NCBI GenBank assembly: GCA_036732025.1
Contig: DAINDE010000018.1
Coordinates: 4,362 to 68,361, forward strand
Direction of reading: 5' to 3'
From: SSSZ01 sp036732025
Lineage (GTDB): Bacteria; Pseudomonadota; Gammaproteobacteria; Burkholderiales; Rhodocyclaceae
DNA: 64,000 nt
A program made the position numbers and the translations under genes. The notes below the pieces were generated by a model. The model ran no database searches, was not told the DNA's origin, and saw only the letters and a list, made by a program, of their open reading frames with translations. Positions 41,620 through 53,099 of this stretch are shown here, one piece after another (the stretch's first letter is position 1; every line of letters starts with the position of its first letter).

Positions 41620-42849
41620 ATGAGCAGGGACAACAAGGATTTGATCGTCGGCCTCGACATCGGCACCTCGAAGATCGTGGCGCTGGTGGCGGAAATCACG
41701 CCGGAAGGGCGGCTCAACGTCATCGGCATGGGCTCCCAGGATTCCAAGGGCCTGAAGAAGGGCGTCGTCGTCAATATCGAGGAGACGGTGCACACCATCA
41801 GCCGCGTCATCCAGGAAGTGGAACTGATGGCCGACTGCAAGGTGAAGGACGTCTACACGGGTATCGCCGGCAGCCACATCAAGAGCTTCAACTCCAACGG
41901 CATGGTGGCCATCAAGGACAAGGAAGTGACCTCCACCGACGTCGAGCGGGTGATCGAAACCGCCCGCGCCATGCCCATCCCGGCGGACCAGGAGATACTC
42001 CACATCCTCACCCAGGAATTCGTCATCGACGGCCAGGACGGCATCCGCGAGCCCATCGGCATGAGCGGCATGCGCCTGGAGGTGCGGGTGCACATCGTCA
42101 CCGGCGCCGTCTCGGCGGCCCAGAACATCGTCAAGTGCGTGCGCCGCTGCGGCCTGGAGGTGAACGACCTGGTGCTGCAGCCCCTGGCCTCCAGCTACGC
42201 GACGCTGTCGGAGGACGAGAAGGATCTCGGCATCTGCCTCATCGACATCGGCGGCGGCACCACCGATATCGCCGTGTGGACCCAGGGCGCCATCCGCCAC
42301 ACCTCGGTGATCCCCATCGCCGGCGACCAGATCACCAACGACATCGCCATGGCCCTGCGCACGCCGACCCGGGAGGCCGAGGACATCAAGTGCAAGTACG
42401 GCTGCGCCCTCTCGGCCCTGGCCGACCCCGCCGACACCCTGGAGGTGGCCGGCGTCGACGACCGCCCCAGCCGCAAACTGAGCCGCCGGGCCCTGGCCGA
42501 CGTCATCCAGCCCCGGGTCGAGGAACTCTACGAGCTGATCCAGTCCGAACTGCGCCGGGCCGGCTTCGAGGAAGTGCTCTCCTCGGGCATCGTCCTCACC
42601 GGCGGCGCCAGCGTCATGCCCGGCATGATCGAACTGGGGGAGGAAATCTTCCATATGCCGGTGCGCCTGGGCAGCCCCAAGTACGCCGGCAGCCTGGCCG
42701 ACGTGGTGTCGAGCCCGCGCTTCTCCACTGCCTTCGGCCTGCTTCTGGAAGCCCAGGCCCAGCATCGCCGGGGCCAGAAGATCAAGGAAAAACAGGGCAT
42801 GAAGGATGTCCTGGAAAGCATGAAAGCCTGGTTCAGCAAGAATTTTTGA
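41620..42849 (+). CDS. ftsA: Cell division protein FtsA
   Basis: An actin-like ATPase that tethers FtsZ to the membrane. The protein has 409 residues. The phosphate-1 motif is VGLDIGTSKIVALVAEI (about 9-25), phosphate-2 is LIDIGGGTTDIAVW (about 207-220), and GIVLTGGASVMPGM is near the end. The C-terminal amphipathic membrane helix is MKAWFSKNF. AAGGAA lies before the ATG. Confidence 0.98.
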   Translation: MSRDNKDLIVGLDIGTSKIVALVAEITPEGRLNVIGMGSQDSKGLKKGVVVNIEETVHTISRVIQEVELMADCKVKDVYTGIAGSHIKSFNSNGMVAIKDKEVTSTDVERVIETARAMPIPADQEILHILTQEFVIDGQDGIREPIGMSGMRLEVRVHIVTGAVSAAQNIVKCVRRCGLEVNDLVLQPLASSYATLSEDEKDLGICLIDIGGGTTDIAVWTQGAIRHTSVIPIAGDQITNDIAMALRTPTREAEDIKCKYGCALSALADPADTLEVAGVDDRPSRKLSRRALADVIQPRVEELYELIQSELRRAGFEEVLSSGIVLTGGASVMPGMIELGEEIFHMPVRLGSPKYAGSLADVVSSPRFSTAFGLLLEAQAQHRRGQKIKEKQGMKDVLESMKAWFSKNF

Positions 42850-42884
42850 CCGTATATCGCAAGTTTTTTCAGAGGAGGTGTTCC

Positions 42885-44048
42885 ATGTTTGAAATCATCG
42901 AGAAGGAAGAAAGCGGCACCATCATCAAGGTCATCGGCGTCGGCGGCGCCGGTGGCAACGCCATCGAGCACATGATCCAGGAGGGCGTCCAGGGGGTCGA
43001 GTTCATCGCCGCCAACACCGACGCCCAGGCCCTGGGCCGCAATACCGCCCACGTCAAGCTGCCCCTGGGCAAGACCGGGCTGGGTGCCGGCGCCAAGCCG
43101 GAAGCCGGCAAAACTGCCGCCGAAGCCCACCGCGAGGACATCCGCGCCTCCCTGGAAGGCGCCCACATGGCCTTCATCACCGCCGGCATGGGCGGCGGCA
43201 CCGGCACCGGCGCCGCCCCCGTGGTGGCCGAAGTGGCCCGAGAAATGGGCATCCTCACCGTCGGCGTGGTGACCAAGCCTTTCTCCTTCGAGGGCGGCAA
43301 GCGCATGAAGTCCGCCGAAGCCGGCATCGCCGAATTCTCCAAGCACGTCGATTCCCTCATCGTCATCCTCAACGACAAGCTGATGGACGTCATGGGCGAC
43401 GACGCCGACGTGGACGACTGCTTCAAGGCGGCGGACGACGTGCTCAAGAACGCCGTCGGCGGCATTGCCGAAATCATCACCTACCCCGGCCTGGTGAACG
43501 TGGACTTCGAAGACGTTCGCACGGTCATGGGCGAAATGGGCCGCGCCATGATGGGCTCCGCTTCCGCCGCCGGCGTGGACCGCGCCCGCATCGCCGCCGA
43601 GCAGGCCGTTGCCTCGCCGCTGCTGGAGGGCGTCAACCTTTCCGGCGCCCGCGGCGTCCTGGTCAATATCACCGCCGCCCGCGGCAACCTCAAGATGAAG
43701 GAAGTCAACGAGGTGATGAACACCGTCAAGGCCTTCGCCGCCGAAGACGCCCACATCATCTTCGGCGCCGTGTACGACGAGCTGATGGGCGACGCCCTGC
43801 GCGTCACCGTGGTCGCTACCGGCCTCGGCCAGGCCGCCGCCCGGCGCCAGACCTTCGAGGTCATCAACACCCCGGTGCTACAGGCCACCGGCACCCACGA
43901 CGCCGTGGCGCCGACCGCCATCGACTACAACCAGATCGCCGACGTGCCGGCGGTGGTGCGTAAACGCAACGTCACCGTCGAGGCCCTGGCCAACAGCGGT
44001 GTCGAGAAGTACGACATCCCGGCCTTCCTCCGTAAGCAGGCCGACTGA
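42885..44048 (+). CDS. ftsZ: Cell division protein FtsZ
   Basis: The tubulin-like GTPase that forms the division ring. The protein has 387 residues. The GTP-binding signature is GMGGGTGTGAAPVVAE (about 104-119), with KVIGVGGAGGNAIEHM at 15-30 and the synergy residues in NDKLMDVMGDDADVDD. The conserved C-terminal peptide YDIPAFLRKQ binds FtsA and other partners. A very strong AGAGGAGG ribosome site precedes the ATG, in keeping with the high level FtsZ needs. Confidence 0.99.
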   Translation: MFEIIEKEESGTIIKVIGVGGAGGNAIEHMIQEGVQGVEFIAANTDAQALGRNTAHVKLPLGKTGLGAGAKPEAGKTAAEAHREDIRASLEGAHMAFITAGMGGGTGTGAAPVVAEVAREMGILTVGVVTKPFSFEGGKRMKSAEAGIAEFSKHVDSLIVILNDKLMDVMGDDADVDDCFKAADDVLKNAVGGIAEIITYPGLVNVDFEDVRTVMGEMGRAMMGSASAAGVDRARIAAEQAVASPLLEGVNLSGARGVLVNITAARGNLKMKEVNEVMNTVKAFAAEDAHIIFGAVYDELMGDALRVTVVATGLGQAAARRQTFEVINTPVLQATGTHDAVAPTAIDYNQIADVPAVVRKRNVTVEALANSGVEKYDIPAFLRKQAD

Positions 44049-44076
44049 TGTAACAAAACCTCTCTCTGAAAAGGGC

Positions 44077-44105
44077 AACGGCGCGTTGTGCTACAATGCG
44101 CCGTT
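44077..44105 (+). promoter_or_regulatory. lpxC promoter with extended -10 inside a perfect inverted repeat
   Basis: TG-C-TACAAT (44089-44097) is an extended -10 element; no good -35 is seen. It is the core of an 8-bp perfect inverted repeat, AACGGCGC (44077-44084) with GCGCCGTT (44098-44105). The same structure could act in RNA as the 3' hairpin of ftsZ. Either way it marks the boundary between the dcw cluster and lpxC. Confidence 0.5.
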
Positions 44106-44129
44106 CCCCACATATTTCAAGCACTTACA

Positions 44130-45044
44130 ATGCTCAGACAGCGCACGCTCAAGTCCCTGATTCGCGCCTCCGGTGTCGGTTTGCACGGTGGCGTCAAGGT
44201 GACCATGACCCTGCGCCCGGCAGCCCCCGATACCGGCATCGTCTTCCGCCGCGTCGACCTGCCCGAGCCGGTCGAGCTGCCCGCCAGCGCCCTCATGGTG
44301 GGGGACACACGCATGTGTTCCTGCCTGGAGCGGGACGGCGTCAAGGTCGGCACCATTGAACACCTGATGTCCGCCTTCGCCGGGCTGGGCATCGACAACG
44401 CCTGGGTGGACCTGGATGCGCCGGAAGTGCCCATCCTCGACGGTTCCGCCGCCCCCTTCGTCTTCCTCATCCAGTCCGCCGGCATCGAGGAACAGAACGC
44501 CGCCAAGAAATTCATCCGCGTCACGACCCCCGTCGAGGTCAGGGACGGCGACAAGTGGGCCCGCTTCGAGCCCTACGATGGCTACAAACTCAGTTTTTCC
44601 ATCGTCTTCCACCACCCTGCCATCGACAAGTCGGCCCAGAAGGCCGAGATCGACTTCGCCGAGCACTCCTACGTGCGCGAGGTGGCCCGGGCCCGCACCT
44701 TCGGCTTCATGCAGGAGGTCGAATACCTGCGGGAGAACGGCCTCGCCCTCGGCGGCGGCCTGGAGAACGCCATCGTCCTCGACGAATTCCGTGTCCTCAA
44801 TGCCGACGGCCTGCGTTACGGCGACGAGTTCGTCAAGCACAAGATCCTCGATGCCGTGGGCGACCTCTACCTCCTCGGCCATCCCCTGCTGGCGGCCTTC
44901 TCCGCCCACAAGTCGGGGCACGCCCTGAACAACCTGCTGGCCCGCGAACTGCTGGTCCGCCGGGACGCCTGGGAACTGGTCACCTTCGAAGAGGCGGCCC
45001 ACGCCCCCTCCGGCGTCGCCCGCTGGCTGGAACAGCCGGCCTGA
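44130..45044 (+). CDS. lpxC: UDP-3-O-acyl-N-acetylglucosamine deacetylase
   Basis: The committed, zinc-dependent step of lipid A synthesis. The protein has 304 residues. Zinc ligands lie in GTIEHLMSA (about 76-84) and in HKILDAVGDLYLLGHPL (His and Asp, about 236-252). SGVGLHGG near the start and the C-terminal HKSGHALNNLL are also standard. The ATG is set by alignment; an upstream in-frame start would add 14 residues with no ribosome site. Confidence 0.98.
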   Translation: MLRQRTLKSLIRASGVGLHGGVKVTMTLRPAAPDTGIVFRRVDLPEPVELPASALMVGDTRMCSCLERDGVKVGTIEHLMSAFAGLGIDNAWVDLDAPEVPILDGSAAPFVFLIQSAGIEEQNAAKKFIRVTTPVEVRDGDKWARFEPYDGYKLSFSIVFHHPAIDKSAQKAEIDFAEHSYVREVARARTFGFMQEVEYLRENGLALGGGLENAIVLDEFRVLNADGLRYGDEFVKHKILDAVGDLYLLGHPLLAAFSAHKSGHALNNLLARELLVRRDAWELVTFEEAAHAPSGVARWLEQPA

Positions 45045-45050
45045 ACCGCC

Positions 45051-45239
45051 ATGTGGCTCCTGCGCCTGCTGGCGGTTCTAGGAGTCATCGCCATCGGCGC
45101 CGGCTTCCTGTTCTACGCCGTCACAGGCAACCGCCAGTATCTGGCCTTCTCCTGGCGCCTCGCCCGCTGGGGCATCGTGTTTGCCCTCATTTTCTTCGCG
45201 CTCCTCATCCTCGAGCGGGTGGCCGTCATTCCCGCCTAG
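45051..45239 (+). CDS. Small two-helix membrane protein
   Basis: A protein of 62 residues with two hydrophobic segments (about 2-25 and 38-58) separated by NRQYLAFSWRLARWG. I do not recognise a named family. It begins 6 bp after lpxC and is probably translated from the same mRNA. Its 3' end overlaps that of dciA by 14 bp, tail to tail. No clear Shine-Dalgarno sequence is present apart from coupling to lpxC. Confidence 0.65.
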   Translation: MWLLRLLAVLGVIAIGAGFLFYAVTGNRQYLAFSWRLARWGIVFALIFFALLILERVAVIPA

Positions 45240-45660
45240 CTGCCCGCCTCAGCAGGGTGGCCAGGGCGGCCCGGAGGGGGCCCTCCGGCAAGGATTCCGC
45301 CGTGTCGCGCAGGGTCCCGCAAGCCTTGGCAGACAGGGGTTTCTGGGTTGAACCCGTTGATTGGTAAGGAATTTGGCGGGGTTGAACTTTCACTTCCATG
45401 ACGTTACACTCCACCCCGCTTCGCGATAACTCGCCGCACAAACGCTGGCTCATCTGCCGCAACTTGGTGGCGACCGCGCCGTTCTCGGCGTGGATAACGA
45501 TTTTCCCCGACTTGTAATTGGCCACGCGGGCAGCGTCGCCAAGACCAGACGGGACGACGCTTGCAAACTGCCGTTCGAGCCTGAGAAGAAGACGCGCGTG
45601 GGCCAATACCCCGGCGGCGCCGTCGCCCTTTTCCAGGTAGGTTTCAAGGGAAGTCGGCAT
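45226..45660 (-). CDS. dciA: DUF721 protein, DciA-type helicase loader
   Basis: A protein of 144 residues with the DUF721 pattern: LLLRLERQFASVVPSGLGDAARVANYKSGKIVIHAENGAVA in the first 65 residues, then KLRQMSQRLCGELSR. DciA is the ancestral loader of the replicative helicase in bacteria that lack DnaC, so this gene may serve chromosome replication. It is divergent from the M23 peptidase gene with only 11 bp between the start codons. Confidence 0.85.
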   Translation of the reverse strand: MPTSLETYLEKGDGAAGVLAHARLLLRLERQFASVVPSGLGDAARVANYKSGKIVIHAENGAVATKLRQMSQRLCGELSRSGVECNVMEVKVQPRQIPYQSTGSTQKPLSAKACGTLRDTAESLPEGPLRAALATLLRRAARRE

Positions 45661-45671
45661 AGGAGGGTTGT

Positions 45672-46595
45672 GTGCAGATCATTTTCGTTTCCGGTCACCT
45701 GAAGACCGCCAGGACATTGCATATTATGCCCCGCCACCTCGCTTTGGCGGCGGTGGCCTTCGTCGGCCTCATCCTCGCCGTCGCGGTAATGCTCTCCTGG
45801 CTCTCCGTGCAATTCCGGTTGCCCGTCGTGCAGGACCTGGTGCTTTCCCTGCAGCAGCGGGAAGCCCGCCAGGCCCAGGAAGTCGTCAGCAACAACCTGC
45901 GCCTCATGGCGACCCGTCTGGGGGAACTGCAGGCCCAGGTGCTGCAGCTCGATACCCTGGGCGACCGCCTGTCCTCCCTGGCCGGGGTGAGCAAGGACGC
46001 ACCCAAGGCGGGGGGGCGTCCGGCCGGGCAGGGCGGGCCCCTGATCGCGGCGCCCCTTTCCGCCGCCGAGCTGCAAAAGGAAATCGACCGCCTCGGCCAG
46101 GAGGTGGAGAGCAAGGCCGACGAGCTGACCATGATCGAGGCGCGGCTCCTGGAGAAGCGGGTGCGCGACCGCCTGTTGCCGACCACCCTGCCGGTGAAGG
46201 AGGGCTTCATCGGCTCCGGCTTCGGCACGCGCAGCGATCCCATTGCCGGCGTGCGGGCCATGCACGAGGGCATCGACTTCAATGCCGAGTCGGGCACCCC
46301 GGTGGTCGCTGCCGCGGCCGGTGTGGTGGTGGCCAGCGAGTTCCACCCCGAGTTCGGCAACATGATCGACATCGACCATGGCGAAGGCCTGGTGTCCCGC
46401 TACGCCCACCTGTCCCGCGCCCTGGTCCAGGCGGGCCAGCTGGTCAAGCGCGGAGAGCGCATCGGCGACGTGGGCAGCACCGGACGTTCCACCGGTTCCC
46501 ACCTGCACTTCGAGGTGCGCATGCTGGGAGTGGCCCAGAATCCGGCCCATTTCCTCAAGCAGGGCAGCGAGTACGCCCAGGCCAGACACCGTTGA
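45672..46595 (+). CDS. M23-family peptidoglycan endopeptidase (LytM domain), membrane anchored
   Basis: A protein of 307 residues. One N-terminal membrane helix (about 22-43) and a coiled-coil region (about 50-175) precede a LytM/M23 domain (about 190-295). The zinc-site pattern is present: RAMHEGIDFNAESGTPV (His and Asp) and GSHLHFEVRM (H-x-H). It is therefore potentially an active endopeptidase, not a degenerate activator. The GTG start is favoured by AGGAGG 5 nt upstream. The position between dciA and secA is conserved in related bacteria (recalled). A division or cell-wall remodelling role is likely. Confidence 0.9.
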   Translation: MQIIFVSGHLKTARTLHIMPRHLALAAVAFVGLILAVAVMLSWLSVQFRLPVVQDLVLSLQQREARQAQEVVSNNLRLMATRLGELQAQVLQLDTLGDRLSSLAGVSKDAPKAGGRPAGQGGPLIAAPLSAAELQKEIDRLGQEVESKADELTMIEARLLEKRVRDRLLPTTLPVKEGFIGSGFGTRSDPIAGVRAMHEGIDFNAESGTPVVAAAAGVVVASEFHPEFGNMIDIDHGEGLVSRYAHLSRALVQAGQLVKRGERIGDVGSTGRSTGSHLHFEVRMLGVAQNPAHFLKQGSEYAQARHR

Positions 46596-46636
46596 TTTTC
46601 CTTGATTTAGACCGTCATCGTAGGTTTCCGGGGGCG

Positions 46637-46645
46637 TGTTAGAAT
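46637..46645 (+). promoter_or_regulatory. Predicted extended -10 promoter of secA
   Basis: TG-T-TAGAAT lies 41 bp before the secA ATG; no clear -35 element is seen. Sequence match only. Confidence 0.4.
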
Positions 46646-46685
46646 CCGCGCTTTGCCGCAACCTGGGCGCCAACTTTCCCTCGCG

Positions 46686-49403
<2,718 letters not shown>

Positions 49404-49487
49404 GCACAGGCTCGCCATGCCGTCGTTGCCTGTGCCGGCCGGCTTGGCGCCCAGGCCTGGCTTCGCTTTACCGTTTGAGGTGCGTAA

Positions 49488-50714
49488 ATGCCCGTGAACT
49501 ACCAGACCCCCGCCCCTGAACAGCTCTTCCCCGTCTCTGGCGTCCGCTTGGGCGTCGCCGAGGCGGAAATCCGCAAGAAGAACCGCCGCGACCTGACCCT
49601 CATCGCCCTCGATCCGGGGTGCACGGTGGCAGGGGTGTTCACCCAGAATCGCTTCTGCGCCGCCCCGGTGCAGTTGTGCCGCAGCCACCTGGGAAGCGGC
49701 GACGAAATCCGCGCCCTGGTCATCAATACCGGCATCGCCAACGCCGGCACCGGCGAGCCGGGCCGCCAGGCGGCCCAGGCCACCTGCGAGGCGGTCGGCG
49801 GCCTGCTGGGGGTGAAGGCGCAACAGGTGCTGCCCTTCTCCACCGGCGTCATCCTGGAGCCCCTGCCGGTAGAGCGCCTCATCGCCGGATTGCCCGCCTG
49901 CCGGGCCGACCTCAAGGCCGACAACTGGCACGCCGCCGCCCACGGCATCATGACTACCGACACCATTGCCAAGGCCGCTTCCCGGCGTGTCACGGTGGGC
50001 GGGCGGACGGTCACCGTCACCGGCATCTCCAAGGGCGCCGGCATGATCAAGCCCAACATGGCCACCATGCTGGGCTTCCTCGCCACCGACGCCGGCATCG
50101 CCCAGCCCTTGCTGGAAACCTTGGTCAAGGAAGCGGCCGACGCCTCCTTCAACTGCATCACGGTGGACGGCGACACCTCCACCAACGATTCCTTCGTCAT
50201 GGTCGCCAGCGGCCAGTCCGGCACCACCTTCGCCAGCGGCCAGGAGGCCGGCTGGGCTGAGGTCAGGGCTGCCATCGTCGGCGTGGCCGTGGAGCTGGCC
50301 CAGGCCATCGTCCGTGACGGCGAAGGCGCCACCAAGTTCATCACCGTCGCCGTCGAAGGCGGCAGGGACGCCGCCGAGTGCCGCCAGGTGGGCTACGCCA
50401 TCGGCCATTCCCCCCTCGTCAAGACCGCCTTTTTCGCCTCCGACCCCAACCTCGGCCGCATCCTGGCCGCCGTCGGTTACGCCGGCATTGCCGACCTGGA
50501 CGTGGACAGCGTCCGCGTCTGGCTGGACGACGTGCTGGTGGCGGAAAAGGGCGGCCGCGCCGCCGCCTACCGGGAAGAGGACGGCGCCCGGGTCATGCGG
50601 CAGGCGGAAATCACTGTGCGCGTCCACCTCGGCCGCGGCGCCGCCGCCGCCAAGGTCTATACCTGCGATTTTTCCTACGACTATGTGAAAATCAACGCGG
50701 ATTACCGCAGCTGA
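49488..50714 (+). CDS. argJ: Glutamate N-acetyltransferase / amino-acid acetyltransferase
   Basis: It transfers acetyl from N-acetylornithine to glutamate, recycling the acetyl group in arginine synthesis. The protein has 408 residues. The self-cleavage site is in GMIKPNMATMLGF (about 185-197): the chain should split between Ala and Thr, the Thr becoming the nucleophile. ALVINTGIANAGTG and the C-terminal FSYDYVKINADYRS are typical. The 84-bp gap after secA holds an inverted repeat (GCACAGGC/GCCTGTGC, 49404-49411 and 49428-49435) without a T run. It converges on the methyltransferase gene with no gap. Confidence 0.96.
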   Translation: MPVNYQTPAPEQLFPVSGVRLGVAEAEIRKKNRRDLTLIALDPGCTVAGVFTQNRFCAAPVQLCRSHLGSGDEIRALVINTGIANAGTGEPGRQAAQATCEAVGGLLGVKAQQVLPFSTGVILEPLPVERLIAGLPACRADLKADNWHAAAHGIMTTDTIAKAASRRVTVGGRTVTVTGISKGAGMIKPNMATMLGFLATDAGIAQPLLETLVKEAADASFNCITVDGDTSTNDSFVMVASGQSGTTFASGQEAGWAEVRAAIVGVAVELAQAIVRDGEGATKFITVAVEGGRDAAECRQVGYAIGHSPLVKTAFFASDPNLGRILAAVGYAGIADLDVDSVRVWLDDVLVAEKGGRAAAYREEDGARVMRQAEITVRVHLGRGAAAAKVYTCDFSYDYVKINADYRS

Positions 50715-51308
50715 TCAGCGTTTCTCCAGAGTGATGTAACGGAACCAGCCGCCCGCCAGGGCCGGCTGGTTTTTTTCCACCTGCAGGCCGGGGACGGTGG
50801 CGAGGATTTCCTCGAAGACCACGTCCAGCCGGGTGGCGATGCGGCGTGCCAGAGGGTTCGCCAGGCGGCGCAACAATGCAGGCTGGCCGGGGCGCAGGAA
50901 CTTGTCGAGCACCAGGATGCGTCCGCCAGAACGCAGTACCCGAGCGGTTTCGGCAAGGCAGGCGGCGGGTTCCGGCACCACCGCCAGGATCAGGTGGAGA
51001 ACGGCGGCGTCGAAGGAGGCGGTGGCGAAGGGCAGGCGCTGCGCGTCGCCGAGGATGCCGGAAAACTGAAGGTGGCCGGCCCGTTGCACGGCCCGGCGCA
51101 GCATGGCGGGGGTGGCGTCCAGCCCGACGTAGCGATGCTGCCGGGGCAGATGGGGCAGGTCGAGGCCGGTGCCGATGCCGGCCAGCAGAACGCGGCTCGG
51201 CTCCGCCGGCAGGGCGGCCAGGCTGCGTACCCGGAGCGGGCGGCTGGCGGCGGCGATGGCCCCGTCGTAGAAGGGGGCGATGAGGGTGTAGCTGTGCCTG
51301 AGGCTCAG
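50715..51308 (-). CDS. Class I SAM-dependent methyltransferase (UbiE-like)
   Basis: About 197 residues with a Rossmann-type methyltransferase fold. Motif I is LLAGIGTGLDLPHL. VGLDATPAMLRRAV, SFDAAVLHLILAVV and VLRSGGRILVLDKF follow in the standard order. The substrate is unknown. The start is uncertain: no ATG or GTG lies in a suitable place, and the best choice is a CTG whose bases overlap the apaG stop (CTGA), implying translational coupling. The frame is open further upstream inside apaG, but codon use there belongs to apaG. The stop codons of this gene and argJ abut as TGATCA. Confidence 0.75.
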   Translation of the reverse strand: MSLRHSYTLIAPFYDGAIAAASRPLRVRSLAALPAEPSRVLLAGIGTGLDLPHLPRQHRYVGLDATPAMLRRAVQRAGHLQFSGILGDAQRLPFATASFDAAVLHLILAVVPEPAACLAETARVLRSGGRILVLDKFLRPGQPALLRRLANPLARRIATRLDVVFEEILATVPGLQVEKNQPALAGGWFRYITLEKR

Positions 51309-51688
51309 TGCAGCACCCGCGGAATGGCCAGGGTGAATTCGGGAATGTCGGCGTCGAAGGCGGTGCCGTCCTCGGCCACCATCTGGTAGGTGCCCTTCAT
51401 GGTACCGACGGGTGTCGCCAGGGCGCATCCGCTGGTATATTCGAAGGCTTCGCCGGGCTTCAGCAGGGGTTGGTGGCCGACCACGCCCAGGCCGCGCACC
51501 TCCTGCACCTCGCCGTGGGCGTCGGTGATGATCCAGTGCCGGGATATCAACTGGGCCGGAACGCTGCCGATGTTCTTGATGGTGATGGTGTAGGCGAAGA
51601 CATAGCGGTCGTTTTCCGGGTCGGATTGATCCGGGATGAACTGTGGTTGGGGGTGTACGTCGATCAGGTATTTTTTCTCTTCGGCCAT
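51305..51688 (-). CDS. apaG: Co2+/Mg2+ efflux-associated protein ApaG
   Basis: A protein of 127 residues with the ApaG beta-sandwich. It shows the block VFAYTITIKNIGSVPAQLISRHWIITDAHGEV and then GVVGHQPLLKPGEAFEYTSG. The biochemical role is unsettled; mutants are affected in cobalt resistance and Ap4A levels. It is divergent from rpe, sharing a 38-bp control region rich in A/T (51689-51726) that may carry both promoters. Confidence 0.95.
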   Translation of the reverse strand: MAEEKKYLIDVHPQPQFIPDQSDPENDRYVFAYTITIKNIGSVPAQLISRHWIITDAHGEVQEVRGLGVVGHQPLLKPGEAFEYTSGCALATPVGTMKGTYQMVAEDGTAFDADIPEFTLAIPRVLH

Positions 51689-51726
51689 GGTAATTTAGAA
51701 AACACTAATATTTTTGGAGACCAGCA

Positions 51727-52428
51727 ATGCCCAACAAGGATTTTCTCATCGCCCCGAGCATCCTGTCCGCCAATTTCGCCAAGCTGGGCGAGGAGGTGGC
51801 CAATGTCATCGCCGCGGGCGCCGACTGGGTTCACTTTGACGTGATGGACAACCATTACGTTCCCAACCTGACCATCGGCCCCCTGGTGTGCGAGGCCATC
51901 CGCCCCTGCACCACGGCGCCCATCGACGTGCATCTGATGGTCAGGCCCGTTGACCGAATCATCCCCGATTTCGCCAAGGCCGGGGCCAATATCATCACTT
52001 TCCACCCGGAGGCTTCCGAACACGTGGACCGCAGCCTGGCCCTCATACGGGACGCTGGCTGCCAGGCCGGCCTGGTCTTCAATCCGGCGACGCCGCTGGA
52101 CTACATGGATTACGTCATGGACAAGCTCGACGTGGTCCTCCTGATGAGCGTGAACCCCGGCTTCGGCGGCCAGAAGTTCATTTCCGCCGCCCTGGCCAAG
52201 GCCCGCCAGGCCAGGGCCAAGCTCGACGCCTACGAGCAGGTGAGCGGGCGGCGCATCCGCCTGGAAATCGACGGCGGCGTCAATACCGCCAATATCGCCG
52301 AGATCGCCCGGGCCGGCATCGACACCTTCGTCGCCGGCTCCGCCGTCTATGGCGCCGGCAAGGCCGAAGACCCCCATCGCTACGATTCCATCATTGCCGC
52401 CCTGCGCGGGGAGCTGGAGAAGGTCTGA
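51727..52428 (+). CDS. rpe: Ribulose-phosphate 3-epimerase
   Basis: It interconverts ribulose 5-phosphate and xylulose 5-phosphate in the pentose-phosphate (and, if present, Calvin) pathway. The protein has 233 residues, a TIM barrel. Motifs are IAPSILSANFAKLGEEV (about 7-23), HFDVMDNHYVPNLTIGP with metal ligands, DVHLMV, and MSVNPGFGGQKFI. TTGGAGA precedes the ATG. The stop overlaps the gph start, as in many proteobacteria. Confidence 0.98.
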   Translation: MPNKDFLIAPSILSANFAKLGEEVANVIAAGADWVHFDVMDNHYVPNLTIGPLVCEAIRPCTTAPIDVHLMVRPVDRIIPDFAKAGANIITFHPEASEHVDRSLALIRDAGCQAGLVFNPATPLDYMDYVMDKLDVVLLMSVNPGFGGQKFISAALAKARQARAKLDAYEQVSGRRIRLEIDGGVNTANIAEIARAGIDTFVAGSAVYGAGKAEDPHRYDSIIAALRGELEKV

Positions 52429-53090
52429 TGCGCTTCAAATCCGTCACCTTCGACCTCGACGGCACCCTGCTCGATACCGTCGCCGACCTCGCCGAGGCCT
52501 GTCGCCGCATGCTCGAGGATCTCGGCGAGCCGCCGCGCACCCTGGCGGAGATCCACAGCTTCGTCGGCAAGGGTATGGCGGTGCTGGTGGAGCGCTGCCT
52601 GACCCACGGCCATGCGCCGACGGCGGAGCGGCTCCATGCCGGCATCGAAGCCTTCAAGCACCACTACGCCGAGGTGAACGGCACCCGGACCGGCGTCTAC
52701 CCGCGGGTGATCGAGGGGCTCAAGGCCTGGAAGCAGGCCGGACTCAAGCTCGGCGTCGTCACCAACAAGCCGGGCCTGTTCACCGAGGCCCTGCTGGAGC
52801 GCATGGCCATGGCCGATTTCTTCGATGTGGTCGTCTCCGGCGACACGACGGAGTTCAAGAAGCCCCATCCGGGACCGATCATCCACGCCTGCGAGGTGCT
52901 GGGAACACGGCCGGTGGACAACCTGCACATTGGCGACTCGAAGAACGACATCCAGGCGGCCCGCGCCGCCGGCTGCCCCGTCTTCTGCGTCCCCTACGGC
53001 TACAACGAGGGGCGGCCGGTGGACAGTGCCGATTGCGATGCGCTAGTATCGGACCTGTTTGCCGCCTACCGGCATGCCCTAACTTTCTGA
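52428..53090 (+). CDS. gph: Phosphoglycolate phosphatase
   Basis: A HAD-family phosphatase that removes 2-phosphoglycolate formed by DNA repair or oxygenation side reactions. The protein has 220 residues. The nucleophile motif FDLDGTLLDTVADL is at about 8-21, GVVTNKPG is motif II, and HIGDSKNDIQAARAAG is the C-terminal motif with its Asp pair. It is coupled to rpe. trpE follows after a 162-bp leader. Confidence 0.96.
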   Translation: MRFKSVTFDLDGTLLDTVADLAEACRRMLEDLGEPPRTLAEIHSFVGKGMAVLVERCLTHGHAPTAERLHAGIEAFKHHYAEVNGTRTGVYPRVIEGLKAWKQAGLKLGVVTNKPGLFTEALLERMAMADFFDVVVSGDTTEFKKPHPGPIIHACEVLGTRPVDNLHIGDSKNDIQAARAAGCPVFCVPYGYNEGRPVDSADCDALVSDLFAAYRHALTF

Positions 53091-53099
53091 TACCTCAGG

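Noticed and set aside
49404..49435. Inverted repeat GCACAGGC/GCCTGTGC as the secA terminator
   Set aside because: The loop is 16 nt, with no T run and a GC-rich downstream; noted in the argJ entry only.
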